Source: Xanthobacteraceae bacterium (GTDB taxonomy: Bacteria; Pseudomonadota; Alphaproteobacteria; Rhizobiales; Xanthobacteraceae). From it: DNA of 16,342 bases. Under the pieces are notes generated by a model that did no database searches, was not told the origin of the DNA, and saw nothing but the letters and a program-made list of their open reading frames with translations. How positions within the stretch are numbered: position 1 is the stretch's first letter; each line of letters opens with the position of its first letter. Made by a program: the position numbers and the translations under genes. Positions 1 through 7,017 of the stretch are shown in pieces. The stretch lies in contig JASHRY010000242.1 in NCBI GenBank assembly GCA_030037105.1, forward strand, positions 1-16,342, in the 5' to 3' direction.

Positions 1-898
1 CGTGCGCGGCGGCGACGTCGCGCGCCTCGCCCTGCAGGCTGCCGCCGAGCATGACGCACTCGTAGCCGGCCGCGCCAGCGCGCGCGGCGGCCGCCCGCAA
101 CGCGTCGGCCGGTCGCGTCACGATCCGATAGCTTGTGCCGGCGAAGATTTTATCGCCCGGCTTCGGCGTCTCGTTGCCGGAATCTTGCAGCGCGCGCGTG
201 ACCGCGTCCGGGAGATCAAGCCGATAACGGGCGACGATCTCGCGGGCATCCGCAAGCGTGGTCGGGTCTGGCACCGTCGGCCCCGAACCGATGACCGCCG
301 GATCGTCGCCGGGCACGTCGGAAATCGCCAACGTCACGAGCTTGGCGGGATAGACGCGGGCGGCGAGGCGGCCGCCCTTGATGCGCGAGAGATGCTTGCG
401 CACCGCGTTCATCTCGCCGATGTCGGCGCCGCTGCGCAGGAGGGCGCGGGTCACCTTCTGCTTCTCTTCCAGCGTCAGCCCCGGTGCCGGCGCGATCCAG
501 TTCGCCGAGGCGCCGCCGGAGAGAAGCACAAGAACGATATCCTCGCCGTCGACCGCACCGGCGAGCGCGAGCACGCGTTTCGTCGCCGCGATGCCTGCTT
601 TGTCCGGCACCGGATGCCCGGCCTCGATCACCGGGATGCGCTGGGTCTTGCGCCCGTAGCCGCGGCGGGTGACGGCAATGCCGGCGAGCCGGCTTGGCGG
701 CAGCCGGTTGGCATAGTGCTGCTCCGCAACCTCGGCCATCGAGCCCGCCGCCTTGCCGGCGGCGAGGATGACGAGCCGCCCGTGCGGCGGCGGTACCGGC
801 AGGTGCGGGGGCAAGCATCCCGCAGGATGCGCGGCGGCAACCGCGGCGCGGAACAGCGATTCGAGCAATTCGCGCGCCGAGCGGTCCATCCGGTCCAT
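1..898 (-). CDS. ttuD: Glycerate 2-kinase (TtuD/GckA, DUF4147-MOFRL family), 3' end cut off by the window edge
   Basis: Read on the minus strand, the frame opens with MDRMDRSARELLESLF and stays open for 299 residues to base 1. The family is normally about 420 residues, so the C-terminal MOFRL domain lies outside the window. Visible family signatures are the N-terminal nucleotide/substrate loop GKAAGSMAE, the GHPVPD segment, the SGGASANWIAPA loop, the GADIGEMNAVRKHLSRIKGG stretch and the SDVPGDDPAVIGSGPT motif. These are characteristic of the glycerate kinases long annotated as hydroxypyruvate reductase TtuD. They phosphorylate D-glycerate to 2-phosphoglycerate in the cytoplasm, linking glyoxylate, serine-cycle or tartrate catabolism to glycolysis. 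The start at 898 follows GGAAAG very closely; an in-frame ATG at 889 and a GTG just upstream are alternatives. The next gene to the right diverges, 76 bp away. Family identity is secure; the exact pathway is not shown here. Confidence 0.9.
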   Translation of the reverse strand, partial: MDRMDRSARELLESLFRAAVAAAHPAGCLPPHLPVPPPHGRLVILAAGKAAGSMAEVAEQHYANRLPPSRLAGIAVTRRGYGRKTQRIPVIEAGHPVPDKAGIAATKRVLALAGAVDGEDIVLVLLSGGASANWIAPAPGLTLEEKQKVTRALLRSGADIGEMNAVRKHLSRIKGGRLAARVYPAKLVTLAISDVPGDDPAVIGSGPTVPDPTTLADAREIVARYRLDLPDAVTRALQDSGNETPKPGDKIFAGTSYRIVTRPADALRAAAARAGAAGYECVMLGGSLQGEARDVAAAH

Positions 899-918
899 CA
901 CCTTTCCGCAGCCGCAAT

Positions 919-947
919 TTGAAAGACGGCCGCTGCGCCTCTATCTT
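919..947 (+). promoter_or_regulatory. Candidate sigma-70-type promoter for the DUF1244 gene
   Basis: TTGAAA (919-924) and TATCTT (942-947) are separated by exactly 17 bases, inside the 76-bp gap between the divergent glycerate kinase and DUF1244 genes. A start site near 954 would leave a short leader carrying the GGAGGAG ribosome site at 965-971. This is a match by eye to housekeeping promoter spacing in a GC-rich genome, with no experimental support. Confidence 0.4.
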
Positions 948-974
948 TGCCATAGCTAATCCGCGGAGGAGATC

Positions 975-1277
975 ATGACTACCGACGAGAAGAGCCGCGT
1001 GGAACTCGAAGCCGTCGTCTTCCGCCGGCTGGTGGAGCACTTGCGTTCCCGCACCGACGTGCAGAACATCGATCTCATGAATTTGGCCGGCTTCTGCCGC
1101 AACTGCCTCTCCAACTGGATGAAGGAGGCCGCTGACGCCCAGGGCGTACCGATGACCAAGGACCAGAGCCGCGAGATCGTCTACGGCATGCCGTATGACG
1201 AATGGCGCGCCAAGTATCAGAAGGAAACGTCGGCGGGACAAAGGGCGGCATTCGAAAAAGCAAGCCAAGGACATTGA
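975..1277 (+). CDS. DUF1244 family protein
   Basis: This 100-residue soluble protein matches the DUF1244 family, small proteins widespread in Alphaproteobacteria and some Gammaproteobacteria whose function is unknown. The conserved core is visible as NLAGFCRNCLSNWMKEAA at about residues 36-53, with the cysteine pair C41/C44. It is followed by the characteristic REIVYGMPYDEWRAKYQ segment at about 66-82. There is no signal peptide or membrane segment. The ATG at 975 is preceded by a strong ribosome site, GGAGGAG, ending four bases upstream. The CxxC pair could bind a metal or be redox active, but that is inference. The gene is followed 131 bp later by gapR on the same strand; whether they are cotranscribed is not clear. 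Confidence 0.9.
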   Translation: MTTDEKSRVELEAVVFRRLVEHLRSRTDVQNIDLMNLAGFCRNCLSNWMKEAADAQGVPMTKDQSREIVYGMPYDEWRAKYQKETSAGQRAAFEKASQGH

Positions 1278-1349
1278 GGCCGCCACGCTTCATCCTTCCC
1301 TCACCCGACGGTGGGGCTGTGCAGTGCTGTGGATGAACGTGCGAAAACC

Positions 1350-1380
1350 TTGACCTGGCGGCGCGCGCTTTCGAAAAGCG
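1350..1380 (+). promoter_or_regulatory. Possible gapR promoter element with a small palindrome
   Basis: TTGACC (1350-1355) resembles a -35 box. Seventeen bases later there is only a poor -10 match (GAAAAG, 1373-1378). The same place carries a perfect inverted repeat, CGCTTT-CGA-AAAGCG (1366-1380), 28 bases before the gapR start. It might be an operator or a weak hairpin in the leader. Confidence 0.22.
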
Positions 1381-1408
1381 AGGTGCCCGTTATTGCCAGG
1401 AGTGCCCG

Positions 1409-1690
1409 ATGGCCAATGCCGCCACTGCCGCCGTCAACGACGATCGAGGACGCCGCTTCGCCAAGGACCAGCTTAAGGCGTTCGTCGAGCGTGTCGAGCG
1501 GCTCGAAGAGGAAAAGAAGGCGATCGCCGACGATATTCGCGACGTCTACGCCGAAGCCAAGGCCAACGGCTTCCACGTCAAGGCGTTGCGTACCGTGGTG
1601 CGGCTGCGCAAGCAGGACATCAACGAGCGCAAGGAAGAGGAGGCCGTCCTCGAAACTTACCTCAACGCGCTGGGGATGCTGGCGCCGTGA
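1409..1690 (+). CDS. gapR: GapR-type nucleoid-associated protein (DUF2312 / UPF0335)
   Basis: This 93-residue, highly charged protein has the DUF2312 signature: [20 protein letters not shown] (about residues 20-39), then [20 protein letters not shown] and a [22 protein letters not shown] tail. In Caulobacter, GapR is an essential protein that clamps overtwisted DNA ahead of replication and transcription and supports topoisomerase action. The predicted fold is a long N-terminal coiled coil followed by short basic helices that dimerise into a ring around DNA. Length is close to the family norm (about 85-95). The start is fixed by AGGAG at 1398-1402, six bases before the ATG. The first ten residues ([10 protein letters not shown]) are a low-complexity leader typical of family members. 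The product is cytoplasmic and acts on the nucleoid. Confidence 0.93.
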   Translation: MANAATAAVNDDRGRRFAKDQLKAFVERVERLEEEKKAIADDIRDVYAEAKANGFHVKALRTVVRLRKQDINERKEEEAVLETYLNALGMLAP

Positions 1691-1738
1691 GTCCGTCATT
1701 CCGCGGCGCGTCGAAGGCCGACAATGGCGACGGCCCCG

Positions 1739-4108
1739 TCAGAATGCGCCGGCGGTGAAATTGAGGCGCTGGACCACGTCGTAGCTCTGCTTGGCGATCG
1801 GGTAGGCGTAATCGACCCGCAGCGCGCCGAACGGCGAGTCCCAGATCAAGCTGGCGCCGATTGAAGCGCGGATCGCCGATGAATTGGCGATTTGCTGCGA
1901 AGGCAACAACGAGGACGCAAGCGTCGTCACCGTCGAGGCGCCGGTCGCCCACAGGCTGCCCGCGTCGGCAAACAGCGCCACCCGCAATTGCGCGTCCGCG
2001 GGAACGAGCGGCGCCGGCGCTTGCAGCTCGGCGCTGGTCGTCCAATAGACATTGCCGCCGAGATTATCCTGGGTGGTGCCGGGAGTGATGTCGCGCGGTC
2101 CAAAGCCGTTCGGAGCGAAGCCGCGCACGAGCTGCGGCCCGCCGAAGAAGCCGTCGAGCAGCGGCAATTGCTGGCCGCCCCACGGCGTCGCGTAGCCGCC
2201 CTGCGCCCGCACCATGCCGACCACGTCGCCGACGATCTCATGATAGTAGCGGACGTCTTCAGCGGTCCGAGCGAATTTGGCGGCGCCGCCCAAGCCGGCA
2301 AATTCATCGCTGACCTGCAGACGAACGCCGTTGGTCGGGCTCTTGGGATTGTCGAGCGTGGAGTAGGTGATGCCGGTGCCGACGGAGGACACCCAGATGG
2401 GGCCTGCGGCGGCCGCCTGTTGAACGGGGAGAGAAGCCGTTCCGACCGCCGGATCGAGCGCCAGGCTCTGATTGTAAATGGAGTAATTCCACTGGACTCC
2501 GAGCTGGTCGTCCACGGGCGTGCCGAGCGAAATTTTGGCGCCGTAAACGGTGCTGTCGTAGGATTGATAGCTGTTGGCGAGCGTCTCCTTGCCGAACAGA
2601 TCAACGCCGAGCGACAGCCGCTGGTCGAGGAAGTACGGATCGATAAAAGCAAGATCGGCGCCTTTGACGTACTCGCCATAGGTCAGCGACGCCTTGGCGA
2701 TGTCGCCGGTCCCGAGGAAATTTCGCTCGCCGAGGCCCACCTCGACCGACGGCCCGTCGGTGGCGGAATAGCCGCCCATGATCGAGAAATTCCCCGTGTC
2801 CTGCTCCGCGACGGTCACATCGACGACCACGCGGTCCGGCGCCGAACCCGGATGCGCGTCGATCTTGACCGACTTGAAGTAGCCGAGCGCCTTGAGCCGG
2901 CGCTTGCCGCCGTCGATCAGCGCGCGATTGTAGGCGTCGCCTTCGACCACATCGAATTGGCGACGGATCACCTCATCGCGCGTCTTGGTGTTGCCGTGAA
3001 TCTCGATCCGCTCGACGTAGAGGTGCCTGCCCTCGTCGACGACATAGACGAGATTGATCACTCCCGTTCCGCGCCCTCCCGCGCGCGCAGAGGGGGCCGG
3101 CGGCGGCAGCCGCTCGCTCTGCGCCAGGACGGTTGCGAAAGGCTCGCCGCTTTTGGCGAGCCCGCTCGTGATGTCGTCAACGGTCTTGTCCACGGCATCG
3201 GCGTCGTAAATCCCGCCCGCTTGCGTGCGCAAATAGCGGCGCAGCGCCACCCCATCGACGGACTTTAAGTGCGATTCGACGTCCACGCGGCCGAAGCGAT
3301 AGCGCGGTCCCTCCTCGATCCTGAACGTGACCGCGACACCCTTCTTGTCGGCCTCGTAGCTGGCCGAGGATCGAACGCCCACGTCGGCGTATCCGTGCGC
3401 CAGATAGAAGCGGCGGATGAGATCGACGTCGCCCTCGATGCGGTCGGCATCGTAGCCGTCGTTGTCGAGCAGGAAGCTCAGGAAATTCGTCTCGCGGGTC
3501 TTGATCACTCCCTTGAGCTTGCTCTGCGGATAGGCATTGTTGCCGACGAACAGGATTTGCCGGACCGCGAGCTTGCCGCCTTCCTCGATCTCGAAGACGA
3601 GATTGCGGCGTTCGCCCTTGGCCTTGATCGTTTCCGGCTCGACCCGTACGTCGAAATAACCCCGCCGGCGATAAAGCTCGATGATGCTCTCAACGTCGTC
3701 GTGGACGAGCGGGCGCGCGAGCGGGCCGCCCTCTTTCGACTGAATGTTCTTCTTGAGGTCGTCGTCGCTGATTTTTTTGTTGCCCTCGAATGCGATGCGC
3801 TCGATGGTCGGATTTTCCACGACCGCGACCAGGACCCGGTCGCCTTGCCGCGAAATCTTCACGTCCTGGAAAAGGTCGGTCGCGTACAGGCTTTTCAGCG
3901 CCGCGTCGAGCGCGGCGGCGTCGATCCGCCCACCGGCGCCGACGTGAAAATGGGAGCGGATCAATTGCGCATCGACGTGCCGATTGCCGACGACCGAGAT
4001 CACGGCGTCGGCCGGCGTCGCCGACCAAACGGGCTCGCAAGCCGCGATGCCGAAAAATCCGCAAAGGCATATGGAGAAAATGCCGGCGATCAGACGGCCA
4101 TGCATCAT
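1739..4108 (-). CDS. bamA: BamA/YaeT-type outer-membrane protein assembly factor, stand-alone copy
   Basis: This 789-residue protein has the full BamA layout. There is an N-terminal signal region (about 1-31), five POTRA domains at roughly 36-99, 100-178, 182-266, 271-358 and 363-435, and a C-terminal 16-strand barrel from about 440. The barrel contains the loop-6 motif VRGF at 661-664 (followed by APNGFGPRD) and ends in phenylalanine, as substrates and members of this family do. BamA inserts beta-barrel proteins into the outer membrane. POTRA 4 carries an unusual Pro/Ala/Gly-rich insertion at about 334-348 (PPPAPSARAGGRG). The signal region holds a lipobox-like IAAC at 21-24. In this order the main bamA normally sits between rseP and lpxD. 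Here the neighbours are gapR and a MaoC gene, so this is probably a second copy. Two adjacent ATGs (4108, 4105) follow GGAG. Confidence 0.93.
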   Translation of the reverse strand: MMHGRLIAGIFSICLCGFFGIAACEPVWSATPADAVISVVGNRHVDAQLIRSHFHVGAGGRIDAAALDAALKSLYATDLFQDVKISRQGDRVLVAVVENPTIERIAFEGNKKISDDDLKKNIQSKEGGPLARPLVHDDVESIIELYRRRGYFDVRVEPETIKAKGERRNLVFEIEEGGKLAVRQILFVGNNAYPQSKLKGVIKTRETNFLSFLLDNDGYDADRIEGDVDLIRRFYLAHGYADVGVRSSASYEADKKGVAVTFRIEEGPRYRFGRVDVESHLKSVDGVALRRYLRTQAGGIYDADAVDKTVDDITSGLAKSGEPFATVLAQSERLPPPAPSARAGGRGTGVINLVYVVDEGRHLYVERIEIHGNTKTRDEVIRRQFDVVEGDAYNRALIDGGKRRLKALGYFKSVKIDAHPGSAPDRVVVDVTVAEQDTGNFSIMGGYSATDGPSVEVGLGERNFLGTGDIAKASLTYGEYVKGADLAFIDPYFLDQRLSLGVDLFGKETLANSYQSYDSTVYGAKISLGTPVDDQLGVQWNYSIYNQSLALDPAVGTASLPVQQAAAAGPIWVSSVGTGITYSTLDNPKSPTNGVRLQVSDEFAGLGGAAKFARTAEDVRYYHEIVGDVVGMVRAQGGYATPWGGQQLPLLDGFFGGPQLVRGFAPNGFGPRDITPGTTQDNLGGNVYWTTSAELQAPAPLVPADAQLRVALFADAGSLWATGASTVTTLASSLLPSQQIANSSAIRASIGASLIWDSPFGALRVDYAYPIAKQSYDVVQRLNFTAGAF

Positions 4109-4159
4109 TGCAGCTCCGCGACCCTATGTTTAGGCCGCAAGTACAATAGGCCGCCGGGG

Positions 4160-4222
4160 CGCAATCGTGACGGATTGCGTGGAAATGTGGGGAATTGTTG
4201 CGGCGCGACGCTCGCCGCCGCA
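4160..4222. other. Two hairpins in the 214-bp gap between the MaoC gene and bamA
   Basis: The first is a perfect 7-bp inverted repeat, CGCAATC (4160-4166) and GATTGCG (4173-4179), with a 6-base loop. The second pairs TGCGGCG (4199-4205) with CGCCGCA (4216-4222). They lie downstream of the MaoC stop (4323) and upstream of the bamA start (4108), both genes reading leftwards. They could end the MaoC transcript or form part of the bamA control region. Neither is followed by a T-run. Nothing else recognisable was seen in this gap. Confidence 0.3.
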
Positions 4223-4322
4223 GAAGCGTGCGGTTCCCGACACAATGGTTGACGCGGCGCCGCCGCTCTCGACAGGCACGCGGCGGAGCGGACCGGCGGC
4301 CAAAAGCCTCGCCGCGATAACT

Positions 4323-4793
4323 TCAGGTCTTATCGGTTTTGCCGCCTGGGCGCCGCGGCACCAAGGCGTTGGCGACGAGATCCTGCACCACTTGGCCGTG
4401 CTGATTGAGCGTCCGCGTGCGCATCTTCATCAGCCCCCGATCGGGCCGCGACTTCGACGGCCGCACGTCGAGCACTTCGCTTTCGATGCGCAGCTCGTCG
4501 CCGGGCCGGACCGGCAGCGGCCAACGCAGCTCGTCGAAGCCGAGGCCGATGGTGCCGCCAGCGGCCCGATATTCGCTGTCGGCGACGAGCCGCATTGTCA
4601 GCGCGGCGGTGTGCCAGCCGCTGGCGCACAGGCCTTTGAAAATCGATTTTTTCGCCGCCTCCTCGTCGAGGTGGAAATACTGCGGATCGTACTGCCGGGC
4701 GAAAGCGATGATGTCCTCCTTCGCCACTTTGATCCGTCCCTTGGAGGCAAACACCTGTCCGACGGCGAAATCCTCGAGATACCGCTCGTTCAT
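4323..4793 (-). CDS. MaoC-like hotdog-fold hydratase/dehydratase
   Basis: This 156-residue protein belongs to the MaoC/(R)-specific enoyl-CoA hydratase group. The hydratase motif is plain: YDPQYFHLDEEAA at about 35-47, with the catalytic pair D36/H41, followed by FKGLCASGWHT (52-62), the conserved helix and turn of bacterial MaoC domains. Such enzymes hydrate trans-2-enoyl-CoA, or in related forms act on mesaconyl- or methylmalyl-type CoA thioesters, in the cytoplasm; the actual substrate cannot be read from sequence. The reading frame is open further upstream, but the start at 4793 is chosen because GGGAG lies eight bases before it and because MNERYLEDFAVGQ is the usual beginning of the family. 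The gene diverges from a marR gene with a shared operator between them, so it is probably that regulator's target. Confidence 0.88.
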   Translation of the reverse strand: MNERYLEDFAVGQVFASKGRIKVAKEDIIAFARQYDPQYFHLDEEAAKKSIFKGLCASGWHTAALTMRLVADSEYRAAGGTIGLGFDELRWPLPVRPGDELRIESEVLDVRPSKSRPDRGLMKMRTRTLNQHGQVVQDLVANALVPRRPGGKTDKT

Positions 4794-4867
4794 TGCGTTG
4801 GCTCCCGGATCTGGATGCCGGCGCGCCGGCCTGTGCCGGCATCGGAGCCGGATTGATGGGCGCATCA

Positions 4868-4889
4868 TATAGGAGTATATGCGCCTATA
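4868..4889. promoter_or_regulatory. Probable MarR operator between the MaoC and marR genes
   Basis: A 22-bp inverted repeat is centred between 4878 and 4879. Its outer arms TATAGG (4868-4873) and CCTATA (4884-4889) are perfect, and nine of eleven half-site positions match overall. It is AT-rich in a GC-rich setting and lies 17 bp before marR and 75 bp before the MaoC gene. Size and symmetry suit a MarR dimer. TATAAC (4886-4891) could also serve as a -10 box for marR, which would make the site autoregulatory. Confidence 0.6.
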
Positions 4890-4905
4890 ACAAGCGAGCG
4901 CGGCG

Positions 4906-5340
4906 ATGAGGCCGGCCGATCGACCGGAAATCTGCAATTGCCTGGCGCTGCGCCAAGCGGCGCGGCACGTCACGCAATTCTACGACCGTTTCCTGGCGCC
5001 GACCGGCTTGCGCACCACCCAATTCTCGATCTTGGCAAGGCTGCGGCGCAACGGTCCGACGACGATCAACGCGCTGGCCGACGAGTTGGTGATGGACCGC
5101 ACCACGCTCGGACGAAACATCTTGCCGCTGCGGCGCGACGGCCTCATCGCCGTAGCGCCGGGACGCTCCGACCGCCGCAGCCGGGAGCTGCGGTTGACGT
5201 CCGCCGGCGGCGCCCGCTTTCGTTCCGCGGTGAAAAGCTGGACGCAGGCGCAGGCGCGCTTCGAAACCGCCTTCGGCACCGCGCGCGCCCGCAGGCTGCG
5301 CGCGTTGCTGCGCGAGGTCGCTGCCGCCAAAGGGAGGTAG
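4906..5340 (+). CDS. MarR-family winged-helix transcriptional regulator
   Basis: This 144-residue protein has the MarR layout. There is an N-terminal dimerisation helix, the winged helix-turn-helix at about 37-100, with TINALADELVMDRTTLGRNI (53-72) as the HTH and GRSDRRSRELRLT (86-98) as the wing carrying the conserved D-R pair, and a C-terminal dimerisation helix. An N-terminal cysteine pair (C10, C12, in EICNCLALR) is conserved in many alphaproteobacterial relatives and might be a redox or ligand sensor; this is inference. MarR proteins usually repress their own gene and a divergent neighbour and are released by small phenolic or CoA-linked ligands. The palindrome at 4868-4889 and the divergent MaoC gene fit that pattern. 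The ribosome site before the ATG is weak, so the transcript may have a very short leader. Confidence 0.9.
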   Translation: MRPADRPEICNCLALRQAARHVTQFYDRFLAPTGLRTTQFSILARLRRNGPTTINALADELVMDRTTLGRNILPLRRDGLIAVAPGRSDRRSRELRLTSAGGARFRSAVKSWTQAQARFETAFGTARARRLRALLREVAAAKGR

Positions 5341-5384
5341 CACCTCGAATCTCTGAAGCGTGCTGTGCCCAACGCGCGGCCCGC

Positions 5385-5545
5385 GACCCCCACCTCCTCC
5401 TCCCCCTTTCAGGGGAAGGAGGAAGAACTATCCCGTTCATCCGCTCGTCGGCGGCCACCCCGATCCTCCCCCTGCAGGGGGAGGAAGAAGGAAACGGCCC
5501 GCTCTTCTCCCTCCCCCTGAAAGGGGGAGGGTTGGGGAGGGGGTC
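5385..5545. repeat. Palindromic intergenic element (REP/BIME-like) with inverted ends
   Basis: A 161-bp block begins GACCCCC (5385-5391) and ends GGGGGTC (5539-5545). Inside are three GC-rich palindromes: 5396-5422 (12-bp arms, one mismatch), 5465-5484 (a perfect 20-bp palindrome, CCTCCCCCTGCAGGGGGAGG) and 5509-5531 (10-bp perfect arms, GAA loop). The first and third contain the same 15-base core, TCCCCCTTTCAGGGG, in opposite orientations (5401-5415 and 5514-5528). The block is therefore a mosaic of two inverted repeat units around a middle palindrome. Elements of this sequence type recur between genes in many GC-rich Proteobacteria and may be mobilised by REP-associated tyrosine transposases. 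Here it sits just after the marR stop. Confidence 0.75.
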
Positions 5546-5565
5546 TGCTGAGACCATCAAGGAAC

Positions 5566-5591
5566 GTTGAAAGCGGGTATCAGCTTTCAAC
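5566..5591. terminator. Hairpin, possible terminator, in the gap after marR
   Basis: GTTGAAAGC (5566-5574) and GCTTTCAAC (5583-5591) form a perfect 9-bp stem with an 8-base loop. It lies after the palindromic element and 86 bp before the next gene. No T-run follows, so it may be a rho-assisted stop, an operator or an RNA stem. The remaining bases to 5677 show nothing else recognisable except the ribosome site of the next gene. Confidence 0.3.
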
Positions 5592-5677
5592 CGCCGCTTC
5601 GGCCGCCGCTATCGCCAGGCATCGTTTCCTTCGCACGCGTCGCAGGTTAAGATCGGTAAACCGACCGGAGCACGACC

Positions 5678-5986
5678 ATGGTGATGAAGCCCGCGCTGTC
5701 CGCGTTCGCCGCCGCTCTCCTTTTCGCCGGCATCGGATCGTCGGCGATGGCGGGACAAGCCAGGCACGCCGCCGGCTATTGGCGCGCGACCCATCGCGCT
5801 ATTTACGAGGCGGAGAACCTGATCGCCTTCCTGGAGGCGGATCCCGAAACCGACGACGGCTACAAAACGCCGATCATCAACAAGGCGCGCGCCGAGATAC
5901 GGCGCCTGGAAGCGAAGCTCGGCCCGCCGCAATGGCGCTGGCGCACGCCCTGCTGTTACAGCCGCAAACCGGTTGACATTCACTGA
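5678..5986 (+). CDS. Small secreted protein of unknown function
   Basis: I do not recognise this 102-residue protein. It has a clear Sec signal peptide: a basic start (MVMK), a hydrophobic core rich in Ala, Leu and Phe, and a likely cleavage site after SSAMA at about residue 25. The mature part is about 77 residues, charged and probably helical (YEAENLIAFLEADPETDDGY, then NKARAEIRRLEAKLG). It ends in an aromatic and cysteine-containing tail, PPQWRWRTPCCYSRKP. The adjacent cysteines could form a disulfide or bind metal in the periplasm. The ATG at 5678 has GGAG eight bases upstream; a second in-frame ATG at 5684 is possible. The gene stands alone and converges on the TPR gene. The signal peptide and good ribosome site argue that it is real. 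Confidence 0.72.
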   Translation: MVMKPALSAFAAALLFAGIGSSAMAGQARHAAGYWRATHRAIYEAENLIAFLEADPETDDGYKTPIINKARAEIRRLEAKLGPPQWRWRTPCCYSRKPVDIH

Positions 5987-6032
5987 GCGAGGACATGCGG
6001 CAAGGCGCGGCACGCTTGCCGGTTGCGCCTTC

Positions 6033-6091
6033 TCATATCAGCGGATATCGACCGGCGCCCCGTGCGTCGGAACGGCGAGCAGTCATATCAG
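6033..6091. repeat. Short direct repeat in the convergent gap before the TPR gene
   Basis: TCATATCAG occurs at 6033-6041 and again at 6083-6091, each followed closely by GATATC or GGATATCG. The second copy overlaps the stop codon of the TPR gene. It may be the trace of a small local duplication. Confidence 0.3.
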
Positions 6092-6756
6092 ATATCGCGG
6101 CCCTCGACCTTCTCGCTCAGCGTCTTGACGACATCGGCGACATGCGCAAGGTGAGGATCGATCGCCAGCGCCCGGCGATAGGCTTCGAGCGCATGCTTGT
6201 CGTCGCCGATCTCTTGCAAGATGAGACCGAGGCCGGCCAACGCTCCGAAATGCCGCGGTTCGCGGGAGAGCACTTCGCGAATGTCGGCGAGCGCGTGGCC
6301 GTAATCCTTCATCACGTAATAGATCGTGGCGCGCCGGTTCCAGGCTTCCACATAATCGGGCTCGATCTCGATGACGGCGTCGAGCAGCTTGATGGCGAGA
6401 TCGTAATCCTTGTCGTCGGCCGCCGCCTTCACCCGGTCCATGAGCAGATTGCAGGTGTCGCTGTCGGAGATCATCCACGCCGCCCAGATGCGATCCTCGA
6501 TCGCCTTGGCGCTCTCGGCGTCGGGCGCGACTTTCAAGGCTTCGAACAGCGTGTCGAGGCTGTAGGCGCGCTCGTCATGTTCGGGGCGCGGCAGATCGCT
6601 CGGTGGCGCGATCCAGTGGGGCCGCGGCGCGGCATCGGGTTCGGGCTCGTTTTGGGCGAAGGCCGCCGTTGCGGCGAGCACCGGAAGGAGAAGGACGGCG
6701 CCGAGCGCGAGAACGGAAAACCACAACGCCGGCGGGCGCAAGCACATGAATCGCAT
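6088..6756 (-). CDS. Exported tetratricopeptide-repeat (TPR) protein
   Basis: This 222-residue protein starts with a signal peptide: MRFMCLRPP, then a long hydrophobic core, with probable cleavage after AAFA before QNEPEPDAAPRP. After a proline-rich linker it has helical TPR units from about residue 100 to the end. The clearest are DLAIKLLDAVIEIEPDYVEAW, ALADIREVLSREPRHFGAL and ALEAYRRALAIDPHLAHV, with the usual Ala, Gly/Ala and Pro positions. The product is probably periplasmic, or anchored by an uncleaved signal, and acts as a protein-interaction scaffold; the partner is unknown. Similar proteins are common single genes in Hyphomicrobiales. The frame is open to a GTG at 6783, but the ATG at 6756, or 6747, gives a more normal signal peptide. 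The gene may follow rpmJ on the same strand. Confidence 0.82.
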   Translation of the reverse strand: MRFMCLRPPALWFSVLALGAVLLLPVLAATAAFAQNEPEPDAAPRPHWIAPPSDLPRPEHDERAYSLDTLFEALKVAPDAESAKAIEDRIWAAWMISDSDTCNLLMDRVKAAADDKDYDLAIKLLDAVIEIEPDYVEAWNRRATIYYVMKDYGHALADIREVLSREPRHFGALAGLGLILQEIGDDKHALEAYRRALAIDPHLAHVADVVKTLSEKVEGRDI

Positions 6757-6863
6757 GCGCGCGAATCTATCCGCCGCGCGCACGGCGGCAAGCCCGAAAT
6801 GCGCTCAAACGCGCGTGAACGCCGCGGCGCAAGCAGCGGGCCGGCGGTCGTCCAGGCATGAGC

Positions 6864-6989
6864 TCAGCCTTGGCGGGCCTTGAAGCGCCGCTGCGTCTTG
6901 TTGATGACGTAGACGCGCCCTTTGCGGCGGACGATGCGGTTGTCGCGATGGCGGCCGCGGAGCGATTTCAACGAATTACGGACTTTCAT
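6864..6989 (-). CDS. rpmJ: 50S ribosomal protein L36, zinc-free type
   Basis: This 41-residue, very basic protein reads [20 protein letters not shown] and ends [11 protein letters not shown], which matches alphaproteobacterial L36. It belongs to the large-subunit ribosome. The zinc-ribbon cysteines and histidine of the classical L36 are absent, so this is the C-minus form, in Alphaproteobacteria usually the only copy. It is shorter than most automatic gene-length cut-offs. It lies 28 bp downstream of metA on the same strand and could be read through from the methionine genes, although a promoter of its own inside metA is also possible. The ribosome site is weak (GCGGGA). Identity is certain. 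Confidence 0.95.
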   Translation of the reverse strand: MKVRNSLKSLRGRHRDNRIVRRKGRVYVINKTQRRFKARQG

Positions 6990-7017
6990 GGATGCGATCC
7001 CGCTGTCGCGCGATGGC

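Noticed and set aside
216..1286. Long minus-strand reading frame across the glycerate kinase and DUF1244 region
   Set aside because: Its composition is Arg/Ala-rich and resembles no protein. The neighbouring minus-strand frame encodes clear glycerate kinase motifs, and the DUF1244 gene on the plus strand explains the rest.
1892..3268. 458-codon plus-strand frame opposite bamA
   Set aside because: It is an antisense shadow of the bamA coding frame, without recognisable domains or a ribosome site.
5561..5590. EcfG (general stress) promoter, GGAAC at 5561
   Set aside because: At the proper spacing the -10 element reads CTTT or GCTT and not CGTT, and the bases are better explained by the 9-bp hairpin.
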